IMG/VR virus record: IMGVR_UViG_3300045996_001341
Coordinates: 1 to 46,488 of that record
Length of the DNA stretch: 46,488 bases
Reading direction: 5' to 3' (one strand)
From: a virus
How positions within the stretch are numbered: position 1 is the stretch's first letter; every line of letters begins with the position of its first letter. The translations under genes were made by a program, and so were the position numbers. Below are positions 1-7,512 of this stretch, one piece after another. The notes below the pieces were generated by a model. That model searched no databases and was not told the DNA's origin. It saw only the letters and a program-made list of their open reading frames with translations.

Positions 1-127
1 AGGCGCGGCAAGAGATCATGAATGCCTTGGGCGCGGCAGGCCTGGGCCAGTTTCAGGAACTGATCGGTTTCTCGCAGGACTTCCGGGGGCAGTTGTCGAA
101 CATCTTTCGCGGGCTGGACCGGACCAA
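1..127. repeat. Left copy of 127-bp terminal repeat (circular junction)
   Basis: These 127 bases are identical to 46362-46488. The repeat lies inside an open reading frame that continues across the junction, so the molecule is circular or circularly permuted and the repeat is assembly overlap rather than a biological terminus. The unique genome length is 46361 bp. Confidence 0.97.
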
Positions 128-1757
128 CTTCCCGACCGAGTTGCAGGGAATTATGGAGCGGCTGCCCGGGGGCATGGATGCGTCCCGCGAACTGATGCAT
201 AACGGTGGCCGGACTGAGCGCACCGACGAGATCTGGAACCAGCTTCGGAATATCTCGGTGTTTGGTGATGGCTTTGCGCGGCAGCGGTCGCAGGAAGTGA
301 TCGACCGCCAAGGGTTCAATCAGTCAAACGCGGAACTGCGGCAGGGGGCCGGGAACGTAATCGCCAACAACGGCATGACGGCAGACCTGGCTGACGCCCA
401 GCGGATCGCCATGGGGCTGATTTCGTCCGGCGGGCAAACGCCCGAAACCCGCGAGATGGTCGGTCGAGCGATGGAGGTTATCCGGAACGGTGGCCGGGAT
501 CAGGGGACGCAGGCGCTGTCCCGGGCCGGTCAGAACATCCTGGATTCGGGCGGGATGACCCAGGACATGTCCGGGTTCCTGGCCCGCATCATGCCCCTGA
601 TTCAACAGGGCGGTATGACGCCAGAGGCGCGGCAGTTGTTCGGAGAGATGATGGAGATCGTTCAGGCGGGCGGTGCCGGTGGCGCAGTCCGGCCAGACAC
701 TGAGGCTCTGTCGCTGGCCCGGGACCAGGTGGCGACGGCTACTCGGCAGGCCAGCGAGTCGGCGCGGCGGCAGGCGTTGCAGCGGCAGGGCGGGGCGGCA
801 GTCAGCGGTCTGTCGATGGACGTCATGAATCAGTTTGAGGACTCGGCCATGCAGGCCGAAGCGGCGGCCTTGAGAGAAACCACGGCTGCTCAGACGGCAG
901 CCAGACTCCAGCAGTTGGGCATGGCCAGCGGGGTGGCCGGTGATGTCTCCAAGTCGGCACAGGCACTGCTGGGCCAGTTGAGCCAGTCGGGCGCGGATGT
1001 GTTCCGCAGTGCTGCCAGCAACATGAACACCGGTGCCGGTCTGATGCAGGCGGGCGAGACGGCGGCGATCCAGCGGCTGGGGCTGGGGCAAGAGGGCGTC
1101 TCTCAGGGGCTCCTGTCGGAGTTGCAGCGCATGGGGATTGGTGGAGATCTCTTGGGCACGGCCAACCAGGCCGCCCTGGGCCGGTTCAACACGGCCATGA
1201 ACACCGCGCTCGGAACAGAACAGATTGCCTCGGGCAACTTCCAGCAGGCCATTCAGTCGCTGCTCAGTGAGACAGGTTTGAGGATCGGGGCCGGTGAGGG
1301 CCTCAGTCGCCTGTTCGGTGTCGAGACGGGGCGGTTTGCCACCGGGCTTCAGGGGCTCCAGGGGCTGGCCGGTCTGGGCGTCAATGCGTCACTCGGGCAG
1401 CAGGGGATGGACCTGTCGCGGGTCCAGGGGCAGTTGCAGGCGCAGTTGTCATCCATGGGGCTGGACCAGGGCACGATCAATTCTCTCGTGGGCCAATGGC
1501 TGAACGGGTCGCAGGGCCTGACCGGACTGGCCGGGATCTTTGGCGGGCTGGCCAACACGAGCCTGGGCGGATTCTCCTCGATCTCGAACAGTCTCATCCA
1601 GGCGGCCATGCAGCCCGGGTTCTGGGAGCGGCTGGCGAACACGGCAGTGAGTGGGGCCGTTGGTGGGCTGACCGGCGGCCTGGGTGGCGCATTGGCCGGT
1701 GGTGGCGGCCAGCGGGGCGTCCCCAGTCCCCGTGGCAACCTCGGAGGTAATCTCTAA
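1..1757 (+). CDS. Internal virion/ejection protein candidate, 3' part of junction-spanning gene
   Basis: This is the larger part of a 617-residue protein whose ATG is at 46265 at the other end of the window; the ATG at 18 is internal. The protein is rich in Gly, Ala, Gln and Leu, looks mostly helical and has no signal peptide. Six consecutive 20-residue helical repeats occupy 309-668, most opening with GG or NG followed by MT or QT. The C-terminal third is Gly-rich and mildly hydrophobic. The next gene starts on its stop codon (TAATG). Its place after the nozzle-like gene and before two more large helical proteins matches the ejection proteins of podoviruses. That role is inferred from position and composition; I recognise no family. 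Confidence 0.8.
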   Translation, partial: ARQEIMNALGAAGLGQFQELIGFSQDFRGQLSNIFRGLDRTNFPTELQGIMERLPGGMDASRELMHNGGRTERTDEIWNQLRNISVFGDGFARQRSQEVIDRQGFNQSNAELRQGAGNVIANNGMTADLADAQRIAMGLISSGGQTPETREMVGRAMEVIRNGGRDQGTQALSRAGQNILDSGGMTQDMSGFLARIMPLIQQGGMTPEARQLFGEMMEIVQAGGAGGAVRPDTEALSLARDQVATATRQASESARRQALQRQGGAAVSGLSMDVMNQFEDSAMQAEAAALRETTAAQTAARLQQLGMASGVAGDVSKSAQALLGQLSQSGADVFRSAASNMNTGAGLMQAGETAAIQRLGLGQEGVSQGLLSELQRMGIGGDLLGTANQAALGRFNTAMNTALGTEQIASGNFQQAIQSLLSETGLRIGAGEGLSRLFGVETGRFATGLQGLQGLAGLGVNASLGQQGMDLSRVQGQLQAQLSSMGLDQGTINSLVGQWLNGSQGLTGLAGIFGGLANTSLGGFSSISNSLIQAAMQPGFWERLANTAVSGAVGGLTGGLGGALAGGGGQRGVPSPRGNLGGNL

Positions 1758-3202
1758 TGGCCGACCAATCGAGCAGCCTGATCGCGCAAATGATGCAGGG
1801 TGTGCAGGCGCAGCAGCAGGACGCGCAGGCGCAGCAGGCCCAGCAGGAGAAAGACGAACTCGGGGATTTGACCGGGAACCTGCTGAAAGGCTTCCTGATG
1901 CAGACCGCCCCGGGGCAGCCCGTCTCACGCGAGGAGTTCGACCAGCGGTTCCGGCAGAACATGTCGCCCGCCCGCGAGATCCTGGCCAACGTGATGATGG
2001 GGATTTCGAGTTCGTTTACCGGGCAGAAATTCCAGGCCGTCCGAGAGCAAGCCTGGCAGCAGGAGCAGCAGACAGAGGTCCTGCGGCAGCAGGCAGAGCA
2101 GCAGCGTTCGCAGCAGATGATCGGGATGATGACCATCTTGCAGCGTGAGGCCGAGGCGCGACGGCAGGCTGCCGCCCAGAACGAACTGACCCAGATTCGG
2201 CAAATCAGCGATGCCAACACGCGGCAGATGAAGATGCTCGAACTGGCCATGAAGAACCACTGGGACGAGAAGAGGTTCAACTCCGAGGTGGAACTGAATA
2301 CGGCCAAGATGAAGCAGGACGCCGAGAAGATGGAGTGGGAAAAGTGGAAGGCTCGGTCGAAGAACAGCGATCCACTGATGGACGCCGCAGTGAACAGCGT
2401 GATCCCGCAGCTTGAGGCCGCCGGTCTGGATCTCACCAAGCCTGAGAACCAGGACCAGATGTGGAAGCAGGCGTTTGTGGTTTATGAACAGCTTCTGGCC
2501 AAGAAAGAATCCACCGAAGCCAAGTTCAACCCGAAGAGCGAGAGGCCGTTGCGGCTCCAGCTATTCCAAGTGACCGGCGAGGACGGCAAACAGTACTCAG
2601 TCGGCGTAAACCCGTACACCAATCAGGTGATCGGCGGGACCAAGATCGGGACCAACCTGAACGGCGAAAAACTCCAGAAGGTCCTCGCGATGCAGCAGGC
2701 GACCTCGTCTCTCCGGATGGCCCTTGAGTTCGCCAAGCAGTACCCCCAAGACCTGGGGACGTATGCCAACATGCTGTCGCCAACTATCAGGGCGAGGCTG
2801 GGGCAGCTTCCGGCCAGCGAACGAACAGTCCGAGGGCTGTTCAACAACGCCATCGCAGAGTACCTCCGAAGCGAGTCCGGTCTGTCGATGACCGAGTCAG
2901 AGCGGTCCTTCCTGCGCGAAGGCGTCCCGGAGACTTTTGAAAAACCCGAAGTCTTCTTCCCTGCCGCCCAGTCGTTCCTCGTGATGATGGAAGCCGGGAA
3001 GTTCAGGACGCAATACGGGCTCGACCTCGACCTGACCAAGACGCTGAAGAAGATGCACACGCACTCGGTCGAGCAGATTAAACGGGGCAACCTTCAGGGG
3101 GTCAAGATCCCATCCACGGACTTGCTCCTTCAGGACGCCGCATACGAGAACGGTGTGACCCTGGTCAAAACGCCGACAGGAGGATGGGAAATTGCCCGAT
3201 AA
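1757..3202 (+). CDS. Gln-rich coiled-coil virion protein, ejection-protein candidate
   Basis: A 481-residue protein starting in a TAATG overlap with the gene before it. Residues about 15-35 are almost pure Gln/Ala, residues 90-200 are a long charged and Gln-rich coiled-coil region, and the C-terminal 250 residues look globular. There is no signal peptide or catalytic motif. It is the second of three large helical proteins after the nozzle-like gene, the usual place for internal virion proteins in podoviruses. The stop lies 11 bases inside the next gene. Function is inferred from position only. Confidence 0.75.
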   Translation: MADQSSSLIAQMMQGVQAQQQDAQAQQAQQEKDELGDLTGNLLKGFLMQTAPGQPVSREEFDQRFRQNMSPAREILANVMMGISSSFTGQKFQAVREQAWQQEQQTEVLRQQAEQQRSQQMIGMMTILQREAEARRQAAAQNELTQIRQISDANTRQMKMLELAMKNHWDEKRFNSEVELNTAKMKQDAEKMEWEKWKARSKNSDPLMDAAVNSVIPQLEAAGLDLTKPENQDQMWKQAFVVYEQLLAKKESTEAKFNPKSERPLRLQLFQVTGEDGKQYSVGVNPYTNQVIGGTKIGTNLNGEKLQKVLAMQQATSSLRMALEFAKQYPQDLGTYANMLSPTIRARLGQLPASERTVRGLFNNAIAEYLRSESGLSMTESERSFLREGVPETFEKPEVFFPAAQSFLVMMEAGKFRTQYGLDLDLTKTLKKMHTHSVEQIKRGNLQGVKIPSTDLLLQDAAYENGVTLVKTPTGGWEIAR

Positions 3203-4808
3203 GTCGCCGCTGGAACAATTCTTCGAATCGAATGAATCTGTGGCCCGTCAGGCCGCCCCCGAAGTCGGCCATGCGGTCGAGGAGACGGCGCGGCAGGTTG
3301 TAGGCCGTGGTGCCAATGCTGTCGGTCTGGGTGTGTCCGGGGCGCAGATGGCAGGCCCGCTGGGAGGTCTGCTGGGCGGGCTGGCCGGTGCCGCTATGCC
3401 GCCGTCCGGTAACCCCGGAATGGACGTCGGTATGGTCGGCGGCGAGGCCCTGGCCGGGATGCTGACCGGCGGCAAGGGCAGACTCATTCAGGGATTCGCG
3501 AAGTTGCTCGGGGCCGGGACCGGCGGTGCGACCGGCGCGATGGTGGATCGACTCTCCAAACCCGACATGACTCACGAAACGCCCTGGGGCCAGATTGGTT
3601 TGTACGTCGGAATTGATGCGCTGGCGCTGGCGGCAGGCGGCGTGATGGGCAAGCTTCTCAGCCCGACGCCCCTGGTGGACGACGTTGCGAAGGTAAAAGG
3701 GGCAACTGGGGTCGATGTCCCGCTCGGGATGGGCGAGAGGTTTGGCGGCCCGATTGAAACCATGAGCCGCTTCTTCTCCCCGGGCCAGGGGGCCGGTGCG
3801 CGGCTGACCAAGATGCAGTCGGATGCGCTGACGAAGGCGACCGACAAGCTGTTGAGCATCGACATCCGGAAGCCGACGCCTGCGGTCGAGGCCGCCGGTA
3901 AGAGCCGCGTCGATCTCAAAGGGGCCGTCGAGGACTGGCGCGAGGCCAACGCTGTGACCGTGCGCGAACCGACCGGAATGGTTGACTCGCGGGGTCGGGA
4001 CCTCTTCCGCGACGTCAAGAAGCTTCCGCCCCGGGAGGACTTCGGGCGCAGCCTCGGCATGGACAAAGAGGAAACGAGTCTGTTCTTCTCGGCCATCGAA
4101 TCGGACACCCAGGGGTTCCTCGACAAGCTTCTGGGCGGGAACAAGGAGACGCGCCTGCGGGGCCTGATTGCCCTGCGCGGCGTCATCAAGGCTGCCGACG
4201 ACACCGACGATACCCTGGGGGCCACCATCGGGGCCGGTCTGGTCACCCGGGTCCTGAAAGAGGGCGGTGCGTTCTCGTGCGATATTGCGTGCGGGCAGCA
4301 GTTCCACAAGGCCCTGTTCGAGAACTTCGGGAAGGACAAGTTGCAGTTGGTGCTGGGCCGGGAAAAGACCGAGGCCCTCGAAACTCTCGCCAACGTGATC
4401 CAGAAGATCGATCCGGCGGCCAAGCTGAACCTGGTCGAGAATGGTGTCTCGCCGGGGCAGCGGGGCGCGTCATACGTCGGCCAGAAGCTTCTGTTCACGA
4501 TGTCTTCGACTGGTGCTGGCATTCTGGGCGGCACCCGGGTCGGATCGGAGCCGCTACTGACCGCCATGGCCGGTGGCGCAATCGGTCTGACGCTGGCCCT
4601 TCCGGCTTACGCCTTTATTGCGCAAACCCTGAGCAACCCGGCCCTGGCCAAGATGTTCCAGGCGTTCGCAGAAAATGGTGACCCTCTCCTCGGTGCCAGA
4701 CTGGTCCGCACAGTCATGTCTGGTCAGCAGTCGCAACGGCAGGAACGGCAGGCCATCGCGCCCACATCGACGCCCCGGACCAAGCTCGAAGAACTCTTCG
4801 CCAAGTGA
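3192..4808 (+). CDS. Gly-rich, membrane-active-looking virion protein (ejection candidate)
   Basis: A 538-residue protein. The TTG start at 3192 is chosen because AGGAGG lies eight bases upstream and the frame overlaps the previous gene by 11 bases; no ATG serves as well. Residues about 35-125 are Gly/Ala-rich helices with GLLGGLAGAA-type segments, followed by a mixed charged region and another hydrophobic stretch near residues 435-480. Such Gly-rich amphipathic segments are typical of podovirus ejection proteins that cross the host envelope. No lytic transglycosylase or other enzyme motif is visible. The role is inferred from composition and position. Confidence 0.7.
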   Translation: MPDKSPLEQFFESNESVARQAAPEVGHAVEETARQVVGRGANAVGLGVSGAQMAGPLGGLLGGLAGAAMPPSGNPGMDVGMVGGEALAGMLTGGKGRLIQGFAKLLGAGTGGATGAMVDRLSKPDMTHETPWGQIGLYVGIDALALAAGGVMGKLLSPTPLVDDVAKVKGATGVDVPLGMGERFGGPIETMSRFFSPGQGAGARLTKMQSDALTKATDKLLSIDIRKPTPAVEAAGKSRVDLKGAVEDWREANAVTVREPTGMVDSRGRDLFRDVKKLPPREDFGRSLGMDKEETSLFFSAIESDTQGFLDKLLGGNKETRLRGLIALRGVIKAADDTDDTLGATIGAGLVTRVLKEGGAFSCDIACGQQFHKALFENFGKDKLQLVLGREKTEALETLANVIQKIDPAAKLNLVENGVSPGQRGASYVGQKLLFTMSSTGAGILGGTRVGSEPLLTAMAGGAIGLTLALPAYAFIAQTLSNPALAKMFQAFAENGDPLLGARLVRTVMSGQQSQRQERQAIAPTSTPRTKLEELFAK

Positions 4809-4825
4809 CCTGGTACAATGTGGGC

Positions 4826-4936
4826 ATGAAAGCCGAGACAAAAGCGCCGTCCCTGGGAGAAGGCTTGCTGGCCCTGGCGGGCCTGGGCCTTATCCTCGTT
4901 CTCTTCTTCCCGTTGCTGATTCTGCTTGTCGGTTAA
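4826..4936 (+). CDS. 36-residue single-pass membrane protein
   Basis: A tiny frame 17 bases after the large virion gene. The N-terminus is polar (MKAETKAPSLGEG) and the rest is one unbroken hydrophobic segment ending LILLVG. It is the last gene of the rightward operon, and its stop overlaps the stop of the leftward ATPase gene in the palindrome TTAA. A TACAAT hexamer at 4814-4819 could be a -10 element. Small hydrophobic proteins like this can act in lysis or membrane targeting, but no family is recognised. Confidence 0.5.
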   Translation: MKAETKAPSLGEGLLALAGLGLILVLFFPLLILLVG

Positions 4937-5754
4937 CGCCATCTCTTCTTCGGTTTGGCCGGTTCGTCCTCCACGGGTTCAAGGACCGGCCTGACCAGCC
5001 CGCCTTCAGTCAGTCCCAGCTTGATGATGTCGTCGGGGCGCTTGGCGTGCCTCAACTCCATCCCCGCGTGCAGCCGCCACCATTCGTCTGCCCGCATGGC
5101 CGGAAACCGCTGGAAGGTGATCAGGCTATCAGGGCTGTCGAACCACTTGGCCGCGCCCCGAAAGTTGTACGGCGAGTAAGGGTCCCAGTTGGCGGCGTCT
5201 TCGCCTTTGGGCGGCTTACCGTAGTGATGCAGCAGGATCAATCCCATCTCGGGGAACTCACTCAGTAAGTTATCCAGGTTCAGGAACAACCTGTTGACAT
5301 CGTTGTTACTGTTCTCGTCGCCCGCCAGGCACTTACTGATCGGGTCGAGGATGACCACCTTTGCGCCGGTGGCCTTGACCTCTTCGCGCAGCTTGGCGAT
5401 CCCCGGGCCGGTATCCAGATAGAAATCCGGCGGCTTGGACAGGAAGAAGAGATTGTCCGGCGGCCTGATCCCCAACTCCTTGTATCTCATCTGGACCCGT
5501 TCCTGGAATCCGTACACACCGAGTTCTTTATCGACGTAGAGGGTCGGCGTCGGCTCGATCACATGATGATTCAGCCCCCATACCTGCCCGCCAACGCCCA
5601 GACTGTGCGCCAGGTCGAGCCCCAGGAAGGTCTTGCCGATCTTCGCGGGGCCGCCCATCAACAACACGCCACCCTTCAATAAAAGGCCCCCACTTATGAT
5701 CGCGGGGGCCTCAGGAAGGGGACGGAGGTAAAGGTCTAATAGCCTCTGGGCCAT
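4933..5754 (-). CDS. RepA/RecA-like AAA ATPase, putative replicative helicase
   Basis: A 273-residue P-loop ATPase. The Walker A motif GGPAKIGKT is at residues 34-42, a Walker B strand (VVILDP) ends at about residue 138, and an ILLHHYGK motif follows. This is the pattern of the plasmid RepA hexameric helicase family (AAA_25), which unwinds DNA 5'-3'. It starts in a TAATG overlap with the diphosphohydrolase-like gene and ends the replication operon that includes the DNA polymerase. No primase domain is fused to it. The Lys/Arg-rich tail (KPKKRWR) may bind nucleic acid. The family assignment is firm; the exact replication role is inferred. Confidence 0.8.
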   Translation of the reverse strand: MAQRLLDLYLRPLPEAPAIISGGLLLKGGVLLMGGPAKIGKTFLGLDLAHSLGVGGQVWGLNHHVIEPTPTLYVDKELGVYGFQERVQMRYKELGIRPPDNLFFLSKPPDFYLDTGPGIAKLREEVKATGAKVVILDPISKCLAGDENSNNDVNRLFLNLDNLLSEFPEMGLILLHHYGKPPKGEDAANWDPYSPYNFRGAAKWFDSPDSLITFQRFPAMRADEWWRLHAGMELRHAKRPDDIIKLGLTEGGLVRPVLEPVEDEPAKPKKRWR

Positions 5755-6182
5755 TAGGCCGCCGGTCGGGACATCAGCAGACGCGCAAGAATCGACCGGG
5801 CGTCACCCGGTTCTTTGGTGGCTTCCTCTTTCTCTGGGGCCTCTTCGGGCCGGTTCTCTTCGATCCAGGCCAGCATGGCCAGGTTGGTAATGGCAGCCTT
5901 GAGATGGTCAATGGGTGTGTCATACTCGCCGTATTTGTCCGGCCCGGTGGTGTTCCCATTGGCATAGTTCATCAGGTGCTCGATGGCGTGGCTGGTGCGG
6001 TCCTTGATGAACACGGGATCGTTGACGCCTTTCTTGTAATTGTTCTCGCCATGGTGTTCGGCGCCCAGGCCCAGCCGCTCGGCAATGTAGCGCACCGCTT
6101 CGACGGGCACCAGGTCATACCGGGGCTTTATCTCGGTGCTCTTTGCCCCGCTGGAAAACTCGGTCATCTTAGCGTTCGCCAT
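5754..6182 (-). CDS. dATP/dGTP diphosphohydrolase N-terminal-like protein
   Basis: A 142-residue protein with the features of the dGTP_diPhyd_N family: an early KPRYDLVP motif, then an AEHHGENNYKKG segment, and His/Asp/Glu-rich helices (HAIEHL, IDHLKAAITNLAM). The family is known from phages and is linked to hydrolysing dATP or dGTP to the monophosphate and pyrophosphate. The C-terminal 35 residues are acidic linker. It lies in the replication operon between an unknown gene and the RepA-like ATPase. No PurZ-type adenylosuccinate synthetase is present, so a full 2-aminoadenine pathway is not supported. Confidence 0.65.
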   Translation of the reverse strand: MANAKMTEFSSGAKSTEIKPRYDLVPVEAVRYIAERLGLGAEHHGENNYKKGVNDPVFIKDRTSHAIEHLMNYANGNTTGPDKYGEYDTPIDHLKAAITNLAMLAWIEENRPEEAPEKEEATKEPGDARSILARLLMSRPAA

Positions 6183-6447
6183 CGACTAATACTCCTCCTT
6201 CCGTAAGCTCGACCATCCGGCGAATCATGAACCACGGCAGGATGAATCGGTTATGTAACTCCGAGTTGCTCGGGTCGATGTGGGACACAAAGACCGCGTG
6301 GTCGTCATCGTAATGGACAAGGAAGCCCACAAACGAGAACTGCTTCGTTGTGTTCTTTGCGACACTCTTGCGGGTGAACTGGCCTGTTTCTTCTGAGGCG
6401 TCGTCCCAGACGACCAGAACGGGCACCGGGATATTTGTTTCGTCCAT
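6169..6447 (-). CDS. Hypothetical acidic/aromatic protein
   Basis: A 92-residue protein with strand-rich predicted structure (VPVLVVW, FSFVGFLVHY, AVFVSHI) and an acidic character. It overlaps the start of the diphosphohydrolase-like gene by 14 bases and begins directly after the exonuclease gene, so it is co-translated with replication genes. No motif or family is recognised. Confidence 0.7.
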   Translation of the reverse strand: MDETNIPVPVLVVWDDASEETGQFTRKSVAKNTTKQFSFVGFLVHYDDDHAVFVSHIDPSNSELHNRFILPWFMIRRMVELTEGGVLVDGER

Positions 6448-7029
6448 TTACAGGGACCTCCTTGTATGCTTGGCAAACCGCTTGACCGCGTGGAATAGCT
6501 TCTCAAGGTCCAGCACGTCCTTGCGGTTGTGATCGAGGATGTATTTGAGGCTGTCTTGGTCGCCCCGGACTCCGCCGCGCCAGTATTTGCTGTCAACGCG
6601 AGTCTTCTGGGTCTTGCCCAGCAGGACCCTGTTGGCGTTCTCCAGCCGGTTACTGGACAGCTTGAACCTGCCCCGGACGACATAGTAGAGATCGGTGTGG
6701 AGGATGGCTCCGTAGTCGGGGAATTTCACGCCGTCGGTCATCGCCCTGGTCCGGATGTACGGGACGTCGAACCGGGTGCCGTAGTAAGTCACCAGCCGGT
6801 CAAAGTGGTGCATGGCCACAATGAGCGACTTGACGATCCGGGTGTCCTCCTGACCGGGCGGGTAGGTCTGGATGTCTTTCAGAGTGATGACGTCCTCGTA
6901 GATCGTCTTGCCTCTGCCGTCTTTGATGGCCCAGGTCAGGATGATGCCGAAGTCGGCTACCAGGTTCGAGGTTTCTATGTCGAGGAAACCGATCTTCTCT
7001 TCTTCAGGCCGAAGGTGCCTTATTGCCAT
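6448..7029 (-). CDS. YprB-like RNase H-fold 3'-5' exonuclease
   Basis: A 193-residue protein with the DEDD pattern of the RNase H-like/YprB exonuclease group. LDIET places Asp17 and Glu19 as metal ligands, YYGTRFDVPYI is the second motif with its Asp, and HNRKDVLDLEKLF supplies the last acidic residue. Its frame begins 26 bases before the end of the upstream gene. It may act as a separate 3'-5' exonuclease beside the phage polymerase, whose own exonuclease domain lacks one expected acidic residue. The fold assignment is good; substrate and partner are inferred. Confidence 0.75.
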   Translation of the reverse strand: MAIRHLRPEEEKIGFLDIETSNLVADFGIILTWAIKDGRGKTIYEDVITLKDIQTYPPGQEDTRIVKSLIVAMHHFDRLVTYYGTRFDVPYIRTRAMTDGVKFPDYGAILHTDLYYVVRGRFKLSSNRLENANRVLLGKTQKTRVDSKYWRGGVRGDQDSLKYILDHNRKDVLDLEKLFHAVKRFAKHTRRSL

Positions 7030-7261
7030 TCTTTGCTCCCTTCACTAAGTCATAGGCAACCGACACCAGGGCGGCAGCCAGTTCGTACGGAGTGAGTGTT
7101 GTGTCGGAGAGAGCGGCGGAGAGTTCGAGTTTGTAGTGGTAAACGAGCGGGATTTGTTGGTCGGTGACCCGGTCGGCCAGGACTAACTGGGCGTTGTGGA
7201 CGAAGCCCAGTATGTCGCGGTCGTTAAGTTTGTCGTAGCGTTGGCGACGGGGCCGTTTCAT
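7004..7261 (-). CDS. Hypothetical small basic protein
   Basis: An 85-residue protein with a basic N-terminus (MKRPRRQRYDK) and three amphipathic helices. It overlaps the gene before it by four bases and the exonuclease gene after it by 26 bases. No family is recognised; the operon suggests a DNA-replication accessory. Confidence 0.65.
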   Translation of the reverse strand: MKRPRRQRYDKLNDRDILGFVHNAQLVLADRVTDQQIPLVYHYKLELSAALSDTTLTPYELAAALVSVAYDLVKGAKNGNKAPSA

Positions 7262-7512
7262 TTGTTGTCGGCACCGGTTTCCCGCCCGACGTCCAGACCG
7301 TTCATAAAACCGATAGCTTGCCCGTTGTCGGAGCCCTCTTTATAGGCTTCGATCTCGCGCTGGTCAACAAAATCGGTAAGCTGGGCGGCAAATTCTTTAA
7401 TTTGCGTTTTGGTAGGACGCTTTGGCATCGACAACACCTTAGATGTCTTGCCGGATTCGGCCAAAAAGAAGACGTATTCGCTTTTAATACTCTCAACTCT
7501 AAGGTCGTTCAT
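7258..7512 (-). CDS. Hypothetical small protein after DNA polymerase
   Basis: An 84-residue protein starting in an ATGA overlap with the polymerase stop codon. The first 25 residues look like beta strands and the rest like a charged helix (FVDQREIEAYKEGSD). No motif is recognised. Confidence 0.65.
   Translation of the reverse strand: MNDLRVESIKSEYVFFLAESGKTSKVLSMPKRPTKTQIKEFAAQLTDFVDQREIEAYKEGSDNGQAIGFMNGLDVGRETGADNK

Noticed and set aside
1-127. Biological terminal redundancy (direct terminal repeat) used in packaging
   Set aside because: The repeat lies inside a coding sequence and its length equals a usual assembly k-mer, so an assembly overlap is the simpler explanation.
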